Translations under genes and position numbers: made by a program
Virus record (IMG/VR): IMGVR_UViG_3300008117_000083
Location: 1-45,161 of that record
Length of the DNA: 45,161 nucleotides
Reading direction: 5' to 3' (one strand)
Source of the DNA: a virus
Notes under the pieces: generated by a model
The model's input: the letters and a program-made list of their open reading frames with translations, nothing else
What the model was told of the DNA's origin: nothing
The model's database searches: none
In this document: positions 22,977 to 29,499 of the stretch, in pieces
Numbering within the stretch: position 1 is the first letter of the stretch
How the letters are laid out: each line of letters starts with the position of its first letter

Positions 22977-23005
22977 ATGAGTAGGCCTTTTGGTCTACTC
23001 ATTTT
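22977..23005 (+). terminator. Rho-independent terminator ending the first early operon
   Basis: ATGAGTAGGCC and GGTCTACTCAT form an 11-bp stem (one G-U pair) with a TTTT loop, followed by TTTCTATTTC. It closes the early unit that starts at 18706 and isolates the downstream tRNA unit. Confidence 0.85.
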
Positions 23006-23059
23006 CTATTTCGTAGTGTTTGGCTACTAGTGGTGTGTTATTTTGCTTTCTTCGTGACA

Positions 23060-23087
23060 GGGGGCCCGGGGGATCCGGGAGTGAGGG
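23060..23087 (+). other. Potential G-quadruplex motif
   Basis: Four G-runs (5, 5, 3 and 3 bases) are separated by loops of 3, 4 and 5 bases, meeting the usual G3N1-7 rule. Self-complementary CCCGGG and GGATCC inside could instead fold as hairpins. Confidence 0.5.
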
Positions 23088-23144
23088 TCGGATCGTTATG
23101 TAGGATGCGTTTTAAGGGCCTTTGCGGGCGTTCTGAGGCGTTTC

Positions 23145-23168
23145 TAGGGGTGTACTAGTACTACCCTA
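23145..23168. promoter_or_regulatory. 24-base imperfect palindrome, operator candidate
   Basis: TAGGG-GT-GTACTAGTAC-TA-CCCTA: ten of twelve symmetric pairs match around a perfect 10-base core (23152-23161). It lies 56 bases upstream of the -35 box of the tRNA promoter, a fitting place for a dimeric regulator. Confidence 0.5.
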
Positions 23169-23223
23169 CATGGAGGGGGGTCTAATCGCTTAGAATCAAA
23201 ATTCGATTTTACAATTTCTTTAC

Positions 23224-23252
23224 TTGTTTTTCATCAGCCAGTGTGATATAAT
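23224..23252 (+). promoter_or_regulatory. Housekeeping-type promoter for the tRNA/middle operon
   Basis: TTGTTT (23224-23229), 17-base spacer, TATAAT (23247-23252) with an extended -10 TG at 23244-23245. This is the best sigma-70-like promoter in the window. Transcription should start near 23259, just above the first tRNA (23266). Confidence 0.75.
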
Positions 23253-23265
23253 ACTTATTGGGCGA

Positions 23266-23347
23266 GGGGGTATGGCGGAACTGGTAGACGCGCCTGACTC
23301 AAAATCAGGTACCGCAAGGTGTGGGGGTTCGATTCCCTCTACCCCTA
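23266..23347 (+). tRNA. tRNA-Leu (anticodon CAA)
   Basis: A complete class II tRNA with acceptor GGGGGTA/TACCCCT, D-arm with GCGGAACTGG, anticodon stem CCTGA/TCAGG and loop CTCAAAA (anticodon CAA, reads UUG), a long variable arm, and T-arm GGGGG-TTCGATT-CCCTC. The discriminator is A, with no encoded CCA. Confidence 0.92.
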
Positions 23348-23348
23348 T

Positions 23349-23419
23349 TGGGGGATCGTCTAACGGCAGGACATGGGTTTTTGGTGCCCATTATCTAGGT
23401 TCGAATCCTAGTCCCCCAG
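23349..23419 (+). tRNA. tRNA-Gln (anticodon UUG)
   Basis: Acceptor TGGGGGA/TCCCCCA, discriminator G, anticodon stem TGGGT/GCCCA with loop TTTTGGT (anticodon TTG, reads CAA), T-arm CTAGG-TTCGAAT-CCTAG. One base separates it from the preceding tRNA, so both come from one transcript. Sequence is of the tRNA-Gln type. Confidence 0.9.
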
Positions 23420-23480
23420 TATGCAATTGTAAAGATTATGCTACGATTATGTAACGATCAGCCTTTGCTTGTAAGAAACC

Positions 23481-23489
23481 TGCTAGAAT
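23481..23489 (+). promoter_or_regulatory. Extended -10 promoter candidate
   Basis: TGCTAGAAT (TGN plus TAGAAT) 27 bases upstream of the 65-aa gene start. No good -35 box at 16-18 bases. It may supply extra transcription beyond the tRNA promoter. Confidence 0.35.
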
Positions 23490-23515
23490 TTACGACTATA
23501 CACTGAAAGGACATT

Positions 23516-23713
23516 ATGCATTACCTTACTATTATGGATATTTATAATAACCTTTATGTAAAGTATATGAGTGAGGATACTAATTACTCTACATCTGATA
23601 AGGTTATTATTCGTAGTATCCTTGCTGATATTCAGGATATGTACGTTACAGCGTTTGAAGAGCATGATGCTTACTGGGCTACTATCTACGAAAAGGAGTA
23701 TAATGAGTCCTAG
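23516..23713 (+). CDS. Unknown small protein (65 aa)
   Basis: ATG 23516 with GAAAGG upstream. The product begins M-H-Y-L-T-I-M-D-I-Y-N-N-L-Y-V-K-Y-M and has a helical body (K-V-I-I-R-S-I-L-A-D-I-Q-D-M-Y-V-T-A-F-E-E-H-D-A-Y-W), acidic and Tyr-rich. First protein gene of the middle operon after the tRNAs. No family recognised. Its end overlaps the next gene. Confidence 0.7.
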   Translation: MHYLTIMDIYNNLYVKYMSEDTNYSTSDKVIIRSILADIQDMYVTAFEEHDAYWATIYEKEYNES

Positions 23714-23876
23714 TGATGATCTTCCGTACTGGTCGTACGAAGAGTTGCGTGATGTCGAAAGGGATTATATTGATGTTTTGGAGCGTTTGGAGATTAAGTA
23801 CCGCCTTAATACTGACTGTTGGGATGCTGATGATACTGATTATCCGCCGCTTGTTTCGTGGGATCCTTGCGTATGA
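23703..23876 (+). CDS. Unknown small acidic protein (57 aa)
   Basis: ATG 23703 after AAAGGAG. Sequence S-P-S-D-D-L-P-Y-W-S-Y-E-E-L-R-D-V-E-R-D-Y-I then L-E-R-L-E-I-K-Y-R-L-N, ending D-D-T-D-Y-P-P-L-V-S-W-D-P-C-V. One or two helices and an aromatic tail. It overlaps the genes on both sides. No function can be given. Confidence 0.68.
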   Translation: MSPSDDLPYWSYEELRDVERDYIDVLERLEIKYRLNTDCWDADDTDYPPLVSWDPCV

Positions 23877-24085
23877 TTAAGACGTTTGAGGTTCTTATTA
23901 AGCGTAGTAAAAATAATCGTTGGAATATTAAGATTGATGATGAGTTGTTGGGTCAGGTTGATTCGTTGAATGAGGCTACGAATGTGTTGTGGGATGCTGG
24001 GTATAAGGCGCATACGTATCGTCGCGGGGTTACTACTACTGGTAAGCCTTTGTTTAAGGCTACTGTAATTAAGAAGGAGGCTTAG
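23873..24085 (+). CDS. Unknown small basic protein (70 aa)
   Basis: ATG 23873 overlaps the preceding stop. I-K-T-F-E-V-L-I-K-R-S-K-N-N-R-W-N-I-K-I-D-D and E-A-T-N-V-L-W-D-A-G-Y-K-A-H-T-Y suggest a beta-beta-alpha-beta fold. The C-terminal K-A-T-V-I-K-K-E-A is basic. It could be a small nucleic-acid-binding protein. No known family. The ribosome site is weak, so translation may depend on coupling. Confidence 0.66.
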   Translation: MIKTFEVLIKRSKNNRWNIKIDDELLGQVDSLNEATNVLWDAGYKAHTYRRGVTTTGKPLFKATVIKKEA

Positions 24086-24285
24086 TGTTTTACGTTCGTA
24101 AGCGGATGGAGCGGGACGGTATTGTTGTCAGCCTGTTTTATAATACTCAGGTGTTGGGCACTATGAGTGCGTATCTTGATCCAAATGATTCAGCGAGTGT
24201 TGATATTGAGGTGGTGGATGGTATGAGTATGCCTGCCGCTGAGTGGTCCGACCTGTTGGAGGATAAGATTAATGCTGCTGAGTAA
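24085..24285 (+). CDS. Unknown small protein (66 aa)
   Basis: GTG 24085 overlaps the preceding TAG and follows AAGGAGG. The product begins F-Y-V-R-K-R-M-E-R-D-G-I-V-V-S-L-F-Y-N-T-Q-V and ends in an acidic helix (A-E-W-S-D-L-L-E-D-K-I-N-A-A-E). Mixed beta and alpha character. No family recognised. It overlaps the nuclease gene by 14 bases and is probably expressed with it. Confidence 0.68.
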   Translation: MFYVRKRMERDGIVVSLFYNTQVLGTMSAYLDPNDSASVDIEVVDGMSMPAAEWSDLLEDKINAAE

Positions 24286-25111
24286 ACTTAAGGAGTCCTT
24301 GTCTGAGCCTCGTAATGATGGTTATTTGCATTTCTCTCAGCATTTGCAGCATGATAGGCATACGGCTATTTATATGAAGTATGGGTATCCTAAGACTACT
24401 CCGGCGTGGGGTAGAATGTTTCCACTTGTGCAGGGCACCGGCATCCATGATGTTATCCATACGCATATGGCTAAGATTGTTGATCATTATTTGCCTGAGC
24501 ATCCTATTGTGCTAGACGATCAGTATCATTATCCGTGGACAGGTACCGTGGATGCGTTTGCTAAGGTTGGTGACGAGTATTGGATCCTTGATTATAAGAC
24601 GATTAGTGGTGCTGGTATGTTCTTTCTTGGTGATGAGCCTAAGGAGGATCATAAGTGGCAGGTGTCAGCGTATCATGCGTTTATGCCTATGACTAGTGAT
24701 GATTGGCGTACTGCTGTTATCTACTTGCCGTCTAGTCCTGATTATAAGAAGAATTGGTCTGAGCCTGTGATGCTAGAGTTTGAGCCTTACTCTAAGCGTG
24801 AGGTTGAGGAGCGTATTAGTGATGTTGAGCGGGCTATCGGATTGTATCTTGAGGATAATATTCTGCCTGATATTCCTCCGCCTACGTTTGCGTGGAAGAA
24901 GCGTGGCAAGACGTACTTTTTGCAGCAGCGCCCACACTATACCACCCTATTTTGTCCGTGGTCTAGTCTGATTGATGATCCTTGTGGTTGTAGTGACGAG
25001 AAGTCGTCATTGTTGGCAACATATACCGAAGGAGACTTGAAAATTGAGGATGGGTATGATAAAATGGTAAAGCAAATCATCCAAGAGATTGGGTATCCTT
25101 ATGACTCTTAA
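24272..25111 (+). CDS. RecB/Cas4-family PD-(D/E)XK exonuclease (279 aa)
   Basis: Nuclease core: G-T-G-I-H-D-V-I-H at 55-63 (motif with His), G-T-V-D-A-F at 91-96 (first catalytic Asp), W-I-L-D-Y-K-T at 104-110 (D-x-K) and K-W-Q-V-S-A-Y at 128-134. This is the order of RecB/Cas4 nucleases. Cys residues at 228, 238 and 240 recall the C-terminal part of Cas4 iron-sulphur sites, but no matching N-terminal Cys is seen, so a cluster is doubtful. Next to a Rad52-like annealing protein it should resect DNA ends for phage recombination. Confidence 0.85.
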   Translation: MLLSKLKESLSEPRNDGYLHFSQHLQHDRHTAIYMKYGYPKTTPAWGRMFPLVQGTGIHDVIHTHMAKIVDHYLPEHPIVLDDQYHYPWTGTVDAFAKVGDEYWILDYKTISGAGMFFLGDEPKEDHKWQVSAYHAFMPMTSDDWRTAVIYLPSSPDYKKNWSEPVMLEFEPYSKREVEERISDVERAIGLYLEDNILPDIPPPTFAWKKRGKTYFLQQRPHYTTLFCPWSSLIDDPCGCSDEKSSLLATYTEGDLKIEDGYDKMVKQIIQEIGYPYDS

Positions 25112-25298
25112 GCGTTTGTGGGAGCGGTATAATCCTCGCCGTAAGTATATTGATCTTGATGATTATACAATTAGTCTTATGGCGCAACTAGGATATATTG
25201 AGTTATATCGTGGTGAGTACTTTTTTACTCCTGCTGGACAGGAGGCGTTAGAGGAAGGGATTAAGATTATGAAGGAGAATATGAATGATTCCCAGTGA
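25101..25298 (+). CDS. Small winged-helix-like protein (65 aa)
   Basis: ATG 25101 (MTLKRLWERYNPRRKY). The middle D-Y-T-I-S-L-M-A-Q-L-G-Y-I-E-L-Y-R-G-E-Y-F-F-T-P-A-G-Q-E-A-L-E-E-G has the helix plus beta-hairpin plus T-P-A-G-x-E-x-L form typical of winged-helix C-terminal parts. DNA contact is plausible. It sits between nuclease and annealing protein, overlapping both, so it may serve recombination. Moderate confidence only. Confidence 0.6.
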   Translation: MTLKRLWERYNPRRKYIDLDDYTISLMAQLGYIELYRGEYFFTPAGQEALEEGIKIMKENMNDSQ

Positions 25299-25869
25299 AC
25301 TTACTGAGCGGTTCCATCATTCGCAGGTTCGCAAAAACCAGTCTAATCAGGATTACGTCAGCATTGACGGTTATATTAATCGTCTGAATGATGTGCTTGG
25401 ATCTAACTGGCATTGGGAGGTTCGTAAGTGGGAGTTTCGTGATGGTCCTGCTACGAAGAATGGTAAGCCCCAGTATATTGCTATTGTCAGTGGGTGTTTG
25501 ACGCTAGCCTTGCGTGACAGTGATCATATGCGGATGATCAGTCGTGATGGTGTTGGCGCGGGCTTTAACTTTGATCCGGATACTGCTATTAAGACTGCTC
25601 AGGCTGAGGCTCTGAAGAAGGCTTGCCACCAGTATGGTATTGCTCTCTACCTTTGGAGTGAGGATGAGCGCGACTTTGTGCAGATGCAGCGTGACGCTAT
25701 GCATGATGATGTTGCGCTGAAGCGGCTCGTGATGGAGTATACGATTCGTGAGGCAGAGTTGGATCCCGCAGAGCAGCCTAGCCGCGAGGCTATTATGCAG
25801 GTGCTTGATACGGATGATCTGAGCGTGGAGAATATGCGGAGCATTCTTAATAAGAAGGGGGTTATCTAA
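25285..25869 (+). CDS. Rad52/Rad22-like single-strand annealing protein (194 aa)
   Basis: Core pattern Y-V-S-I-D-G-Y-I-N-R-L-N-D-V-L-G-S-N-W at 24-42, a beta-sheet with Y-I-A-I-V-S-G-C-L-T-L, and R-D-G-V-G-A-G-F ... T-A-I-K-T-A-Q-A-E-A-L-K-K-A-C at 100-114, then Y-G-I-A-L-Y-L-W. This matches the Rad52/22 domain (PF04098), which anneals complementary strands. ATG 25285 has AAGGAG seven bases upstream. With the adjacent exonuclease it forms the usual two-part phage recombination system, and the SSB at 31423 is a likely partner. Confidence 0.88.
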   Translation: MIPSELTERFHHSQVRKNQSNQDYVSIDGYINRLNDVLGSNWHWEVRKWEFRDGPATKNGKPQYIAIVSGCLTLALRDSDHMRMISRDGVGAGFNFDPDTAIKTAQAEALKKACHQYGIALYLWSEDERDFVQMQRDAMHDDVALKRLVMEYTIREAELDPAEQPSREAIMQVLDTDDLSVENMRSILNKKGVI

Positions 25870-26165
25870 TGTGGGTTGGTGAGTACGATAAGCAGACCAT
25901 TGCTTGTCATATGAGTGTCGTCTTTGAGAATCTTGGTACGGTTAATCGTGCTCTTGAAGAGTATGTTGATCGTGACAAGGATTATGCTATCCTTGATCGT
26001 CTGATGGAGCAGGCTTTTCACAGGTTGGAAGAGATTGAGGATATTCTTGATCTTTGGAAGAAGCCGGGGTTTACGTGGGCTAGCCTTGATCGTGGACAAT
26101 TCGATTCGCTGAAGCGTTGTGATTGTCCTGATTGTCGTGAAGATTCTAGTTATAGGATGGATTAG
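25869..26165 (+). CDS. Unknown helical protein with CxCxxC (98 aa)
   Basis: ATG 25869 overlaps the preceding stop (TAATG). Helical (T-V-N-R-A-L-E-E-Y-V-D-R-D-K-D-Y-A-I-L-D-R-L) with a C-terminal C-D-C-P-D-C-R that could hold metal. Between the annealing protein and dUTPase, so part of DNA metabolism by context. Its stop region overlaps the dUTPase GTG. No family recognised. Confidence 0.65.
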   Translation: MWVGEYDKQTIACHMSVVFENLGTVNRALEEYVDRDKDYAILDRLMEQAFHRLEEIEDILDLWKKPGFTWASLDRGQFDSLKRCDCPDCREDSSYRMD

Positions 26166-26581
26166 TGGAAGTAAAGTATGACACGATGAAGTTTCACCCC
26201 AAGCGTATGTATGGTAGTGATGCTGCTTGGGATCTTTACGCACTAGAGGATGCTATTATTCCTGCTAGTGGGTGGAAGATTGTTGATACTGGTCTTCGCA
26301 TTGATATCCCGCACGGGTATGCTGGACTAGTGCTCAGCCGCAGTGGACTTGCAAGTCGGGGGGTTTATGTGCTAAACTCTCCCGGACTGATTGATGCGGG
26401 GTACATTGGTTCGATCCGTATCATTCTGGCGAACATGATGGAATTCAACGATTATGAGGTTAAAGAGTCTGATCGTATTGCTCAACTGATGATCGTACGA
26501 GTGGAGGACATTACACTCGCCCCCGGTATTTTTGCTGGGGGTGCTCGCGGAGAGGGCGGCTTTGGGTCTACTGGCAATTGA
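26165..26581 (+). CDS. dut: dUTPase (138 aa)
   Basis: All five trimeric dUTPase motifs are visible: D-A-A-W-D-L-Y-A (19-26), S-R-S-G-L-A-S-R-G, G-L-I-D-A-G-Y-I-G with the catalytic Asp, D-R-I-A-Q-L-M-I, and R-G-E-G-G-F-G-S-T-G at the C-terminus that closes over the substrate. It converts dUTP to dUMP, keeping uracil out of phage DNA and feeding dTMP synthesis. GTG 26165 overlaps the preceding gene. Its 3' end overlaps the polymerase start. Complete and normal in length. Confidence 0.93.
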   Translation: MEVKYDTMKFHPKRMYGSDAAWDLYALEDAIIPASGWKIVDTGLRIDIPHGYAGLVLSRSGLASRGVYVLNSPGLIDAGYIGSIRIILANMMEFNDYEVKESDRIAQLMIVRVEDITLAPGIFAGGARGEGGFGSTGN

Positions 26582-27497
26582 TACTGAGACGACTGGTGTT
26601 GGCTGGCACGACCAAGCCTTTATGGTCAGTGTTGCAACAGACACAGAAACACTAGTGTTTGATAAGCGCAACACAAGTGGTACGCAATGGCAAGACGATC
26701 TGCTTCGTGTTAATCGTATGCTGCACGAGGCTACGCATATCATTATGCATAATGCTAAGTTTGATTTGCAGAAACTTATCAGCATTGGTTTTGACAGTTA
26801 CCTGTTCGCCACAAAGTTTGAGGACACGCAAGCCATTGCGCATCTTATTGATGAGAAGCAGAGCACTAGCCTAAAGTATCTTGCGCGGGTTGTGCTTGGA
26901 GAGGAGACGGATGAGGATGAGGTTCTGAAGGTTTGGCGGCGCAAGAATAAACTTAAGAAGGAGGATGGTTATGAGCCTATCCCCAATGAGATTCTTGCTC
27001 CTTACGCAGCCAAGGACGCGGAGTTTACTCTGCGACTATACAAGACGCTATGGCCTCGCCTGCCCAAGGACCTGCACGACCTGTACAATATGGAGAAGTC
27101 GCTTACATGGGCGCTACTCAACGTCGAAGCGCAAGGCATGAGCATTGATAAGGCGTATGTTACTGACAAGAGAAGGGAGTATGGTGATCGGATTTACAAA
27201 CTTAAGCAGCGTATTGGGGAACTGGTTGGCAAGGAATTCAACCCCCAATCACATCAACAGGTTCTACACGCACTCAGCGAAAGAGGATTCGTGGTATCCT
27301 CTACCTCCAAAGACGCGCTCAGGGAAGTGGACGACGAACTCGCACGACTAATTCTAGAACTCCGCGAGTGTAACAAAATCAAAGCAACGTACTTTGATGC
27401 CTTGCATGAGGAGGCTAGGGATGGTATACTCCACCCGAACTTTCGTCAGCATGGTACAAGGACTGGTCGTATGAGCAGTGGAGCCGCCGAAGCGTGA
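26562..27497 (+). CDS. Family-A DNA polymerase, N-terminal half (3'-5' exonuclease and thumb; about 311 aa)
   Basis: Exo I L-L-A-I-D-T-E-T (3-10), Exo II H-N-A-K-F-D (63-68) and Exo III Y-A-A-K-D-A-E-F (148-155) show a complete proofreading domain. The thumb follows (M-E-K-S-L-T-W-A-L-L-N-V-E-A-Q-G-M-S-I-D). The protein runs to the conserved G-T-R-T-G-R-M-S-S, then stops after five more residues (GAAEA), where an intact polymerase would read P-N-x-Q-N-I-P. The rest is encoded separately at 27664-28404. I favour a TTG start at 26562 behind GGAGAGGG. GTG 26541 and TTG 26532 are alternatives. The two halves must associate to give an active enzyme if this phage replicates with it. Confidence 0.85.
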   Translation: MGLLAIDTETTGVGWHDQAFMVSVATDTETLVFDKRNTSGTQWQDDLLRVNRMLHEATHIIMHNAKFDLQKLISIGFDSYLFATKFEDTQAIAHLIDEKQSTSLKYLARVVLGEETDEDEVLKVWRRKNKLKKEDGYEPIPNEILAPYAAKDAEFTLRLYKTLWPRLPKDLHDLYNMEKSLTWALLNVEAQGMSIDKAYVTDKRREYGDRIYKLKQRIGELVGKEFNPQSHQQVLHALSERGFVVSSTSKDALREVDDELARLILELRECNKIKATYFDALHEEARDGILHPNFRQHGTRTGRMSSGAAEA

Positions 27498-27667
27498 TGA
27501 GTTATCATCATTGGGATGAGGAGGAAGAGGAGGAATGGTCGTGGTATTACGTCTCCATGTATCATCCCGAATACTTGATTCCGATTGCGACTGACTGGCC
27601 AGTATGTGCCGCAGGATTTGAGCAAGCAATGGACGTATACACACTACTACTGAAACTATCTAAATGA
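27497..27667 (+). CDS. Small protein between the two polymerase halves (56 aa)
   Basis: ATG 27497 overlaps the TGA of the N-terminal polymerase half (TGATG). Its own TGA overlaps the ATG of the C-terminal half (ATGA). It begins M-S-Y-H-H-W-D and has E-E-E-E-E-E-W-S-W-Y-Y, then H-P-E-Y-L-I-P-I-A-T-D-W-P-V-C-A-A-G-F-E-Q-A-M-D and an L-L-L-K-L-S-K end. Codons look like those of the flanking polymerase parts. It is too short for an intein, intron-encoded endonuclease or self-splicing intron. It may be an assembly factor or a relic of an insertion. No family recognised. Confidence 0.7.
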   Translation: MSYHHWDEEEEEEWSWYYVSMYHPEYLIPIATDWPVCAAGFEQAMDVYTLLLKLSK

Positions 27668-28404
27668 ACGTACAGAATATTCCAAGAACACAAAAGGATG
27701 TGAAACGTGCATTTATCCCAAAGAATGATGCGTTCCTTTTTTTCGACTACAAGGCTATCGAAGTACGGCTACTCGCGTACTACCTCGCCATTGGCATCAA
27801 TGACACTAGTCTTGTCGAAGAGATTCGTAACGGACTGGACCCGCACTATGAGACTGCCAAAGGACTATTCAACAAGAGTGACATCACTGACGAGGAGCGG
27901 CAAGTAGGTAAGACGCTGAACTTTAGCATCATCTATGGTGGTGGGACGCCTACGATTATGCGACAGTTGGGCGTTGACTACAAGGAAGCAAAGCGATTGT
28001 TGGAGGCGTATCATGGAACTAGGCCGGGCATTGCTCTTCTTAGGAACAGCATTGATCGTATTCTGGATAGTAGAGGTTACATTATTAATAGTCACGGCAG
28101 GCATCTTCATGTGGAGGAATCGCACAAAGCCCTAAACGCTCTTATCCAAGGCAGTGCTGCGGATATTATGCGCGAGGCCGTGGTTCGTGTAGCCGCCAAG
28201 TTGGAGCACTACCAGACACACATTGTCAACATCATTCACGACGAGATTATGTTGGATGCTAACACGAGTGAAATGCCGATCATGGTGTACACTATTCCAA
28301 GCCTGATGAAGCCTAGCGAGATTGATAAGGTCATCCCGATTGAGGTTGACTGTGAAGTATCTTATACGAATTGGGCTGAGAAGGAGGAGTATCATGGCAA
28401 TTGA
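27664..28404 (+). CDS. Family-A DNA polymerase, C-terminal half (palm and fingers; 246 aa)
   Basis: Starts M-N-V-Q-N-I-P-R, exactly where the N-terminal half is lost. Motif A is D-Y-K-A-I-E-V-R (28-35), motif B R-Q-V-G-K-T-L-N-F-S-I-I-Y-G-G (79-93; Lys83, Phe87, Tyr91) and motif C I-I-H-D-E (190-194), so all catalytic residues for strand synthesis are present. Phe at the O-helix position fits the Phe762 type of phage polymerases. It is coupled to the 56-aa gene by ATGA and overlaps the next start by 11 bases. Full catalytic function probably needs the partner with thumb and exonuclease. Confidence 0.88.
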   Translation: MNVQNIPRTQKDVKRAFIPKNDAFLFFDYKAIEVRLLAYYLAIGINDTSLVEEIRNGLDPHYETAKGLFNKSDITDEERQVGKTLNFSIIYGGGTPTIMRQLGVDYKEAKRLLEAYHGTRPGIALLRNSIDRILDSRGYIINSHGRHLHVEESHKALNALIQGSAADIMREAVVRVAAKLEHYQTHIVNIIHDEIMLDANTSEMPIMVYTIPSLMKPSEIDKVIPIEVDCEVSYTNWAEKEEYHGN

Positions 28405-28633
28405 TGATCCAGTCAACAGTCCTAAGCATTACACACAAGGCAATATGGAAGTAATCACTGCCATTGAGGGCTTGGGACTAGACTATCATCAGGGTAACAT
28501 TCTAAAGTACGTAGCACGATACAAGTATAAGAATGGTTTGGAGGATCTACGTAAAGCAAAGTGGTACATTGATCGTTTGATTTACATTGAAGAGACGGCA
28601 AACTACAACGAGAGAAAGAGGAATTACGAGTGA
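28394..28633 (+). CDS. DUF3310 protein (79 aa)
   Basis: P-V-N-S-P-K-H-Y-T-Q-G-N-M-E-V-I at about 6-21 and G-N-I-L-K-Y-V-A-R-Y-K-Y-K-N-G-L-E-D-L-R-K-A-K-W-Y at 38-62 are the defining DUF3310 pattern. These small helical proteins sit in phage replication or nucleotide-metabolism regions and are often called nucleotide-kinase-like without proof. ATG 28394 has AAGGAGG upstream and overlaps the polymerase end. Confidence 0.85.
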   Translation: MAIDDPVNSPKHYTQGNMEVITAIEGLGLDYHQGNILKYVARYKYKNGLEDLRKAKWYIDRLIYIEETANYNERKRNYE

Positions 28634-28770
28634 GCGTTGCAGGAGCAATTAAGAAGCGCAAGTTGGAAGAGAATATGCGGAAGCGGCTTGAGCGTGGTGC
28701 TGAGAAGCAGAAGGCTAAGGAGATGCGTCAGGCCCGTAAGATGAAGGAGAAGCAGAATGAGAACGCTTAG
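28630..28770 (+). CDS. Small highly charged coiled-coil protein (46 aa)
   Basis: GTG 28630 overlaps the preceding TGA (GTGA). After S-V-A-G-A-I-K-K-R-K-L-E-E-N-M the whole chain is alternating Lys/Arg and Glu with Met/Ala (A-E-K-Q-K-A-K-E-M-R-Q-A-R-K-M-K-E), a single basic helix. It ends inside the endolysin start, whose AAGGAG lies in it. Possibly a nucleic-acid-binding or adaptor peptide. No family recognised. Confidence 0.62.
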   Translation: MSVAGAIKKRKLEENMRKRLERGAEKQKAKEMRQARKMKEKQNENA

Positions 28771-29497
28771 TCTTACCAGCCCTCCGATGAAGGGCAAGGA
28801 GGTGAAGGATGCTCAGCGAGCACTGAAGGAGTATGGTGCTTGGACTGGGAAGATTGATGGTGTGTATGGCGAGTTTACGGCTCGCGCTACTGCGCAGGCA
28901 AAGTACCGCCTTGGGTATGCTGACAAGCATTTGAATCGTGTGTACGGTCCCGACCTGCACAAGTTTCTCACTGGTCAGGCCAAGCCTACCCTGCTGATGC
29001 AGCGCCGCGCCAAGAAGCGGGCAGAGAAGAAGGATGTTGGTGAGGCGGCTCTTGGTATTGCCCTCCAGTATGAGGGCGTTAAGGAGGATCCTCCGAACAG
29101 TAACCGCGTCATGTTCTCAGAGTGGTATGGTATGATTGGTCCGTGGTGCGCAATGTACGTCACGTATTGTTTCACAAAGGCTGGTGCTAAGCATTTCAAT
29201 AAGAATGCTGCACGATGGGCTTATTGTCCGTATATGCTGAATGATGCTCGTGCTCAGCGGCACGGCCTGACGGTAGTGCCTGCGGATAAGACTCGCCCCG
29301 GAGACATTGTATTGTTTGACTGGGCGCGTGATGGTGTAGCAGATCATGTAGGTATCCTCATGAGCAGCATCAATAAGGCTGGCGGCTTCACCAGCATTGA
29401 GGGTAACACTGGAGCCAACAATAGTGATGGTGGTATGGTCATGATTCGTGGCCGTAACACCAAGCAGGTAATCGCATTCATCCGAGTTTGGGAGTAG
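28757..29497 (+). CDS. Endolysin: peptidoglycan-binding plus CHAP amidase/peptidase (246 aa)
   Basis: N-terminal part (G-K-E-V-K-D-A-Q-R-A-L-K-E-Y-G, D-G-V-Y-G-E-F-T-A-R-A-T) is a peptidoglycan-binding-1 domain at about 12-72. A basic linker follows. The C-terminal part is a CHAP domain with P-W-C-A-M-Y-V (Cys131), D-H-V-G-I (His197) and S-I-E-G-N-T (Glu215) as the catalytic set. It cuts the host wall peptide at lysis. No signal peptide, so release depends on a holin, which lies in the other arm (36353-36553). Unusually for lysis genes, it is in the replication block, as is the T7 lysozyme. Confidence 0.88.
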   Translation: MRTLSLTSPPMKGKEVKDAQRALKEYGAWTGKIDGVYGEFTARATAQAKYRLGYADKHLNRVYGPDLHKFLTGQAKPTLLMQRRAKKRAEKKDVGEAALGIALQYEGVKEDPPNSNRVMFSEWYGMIGPWCAMYVTYCFTKAGAKHFNKNAARWAYCPYMLNDARAQRHGLTVVPADKTRPGDIVLFDWARDGVADHVGILMSSINKAGGFTSIEGNTGANNSDGGMVMIRGRNTKQVIAFIRVWE

Positions 29498-29499
29498 CA

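Larger units (their letters stand above)
23006..23223 (+). other. Non-coding region before the tRNA promoter
   Basis: No gene visible. It contains a G-rich stretch (23060-23087), a 24-base imperfect palindrome (23145-23168) and GC-rich sequence around GGGCCTTTGCGGGCG, unlike its surroundings. This may be a control region for the middle operon that begins with the tRNAs. Confidence 0.6.

Noticed and set aside
23060-23080. GGGCCC, CCCGGG and GGATCC sites close together, looking like a cloning polylinker
   Set aside because: Surrounding sequence continues as ordinary phage DNA with terminator and promoter, and no other vector sequence is seen. Taken as chance within a G-rich tract.
27482-27667. 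Intein or self-splicing intron inside the polymerase
   Set aside because: Only about 170 bases, with no intein block motifs and both flanking frames having proper stop and start overlaps. A split gene is simpler.
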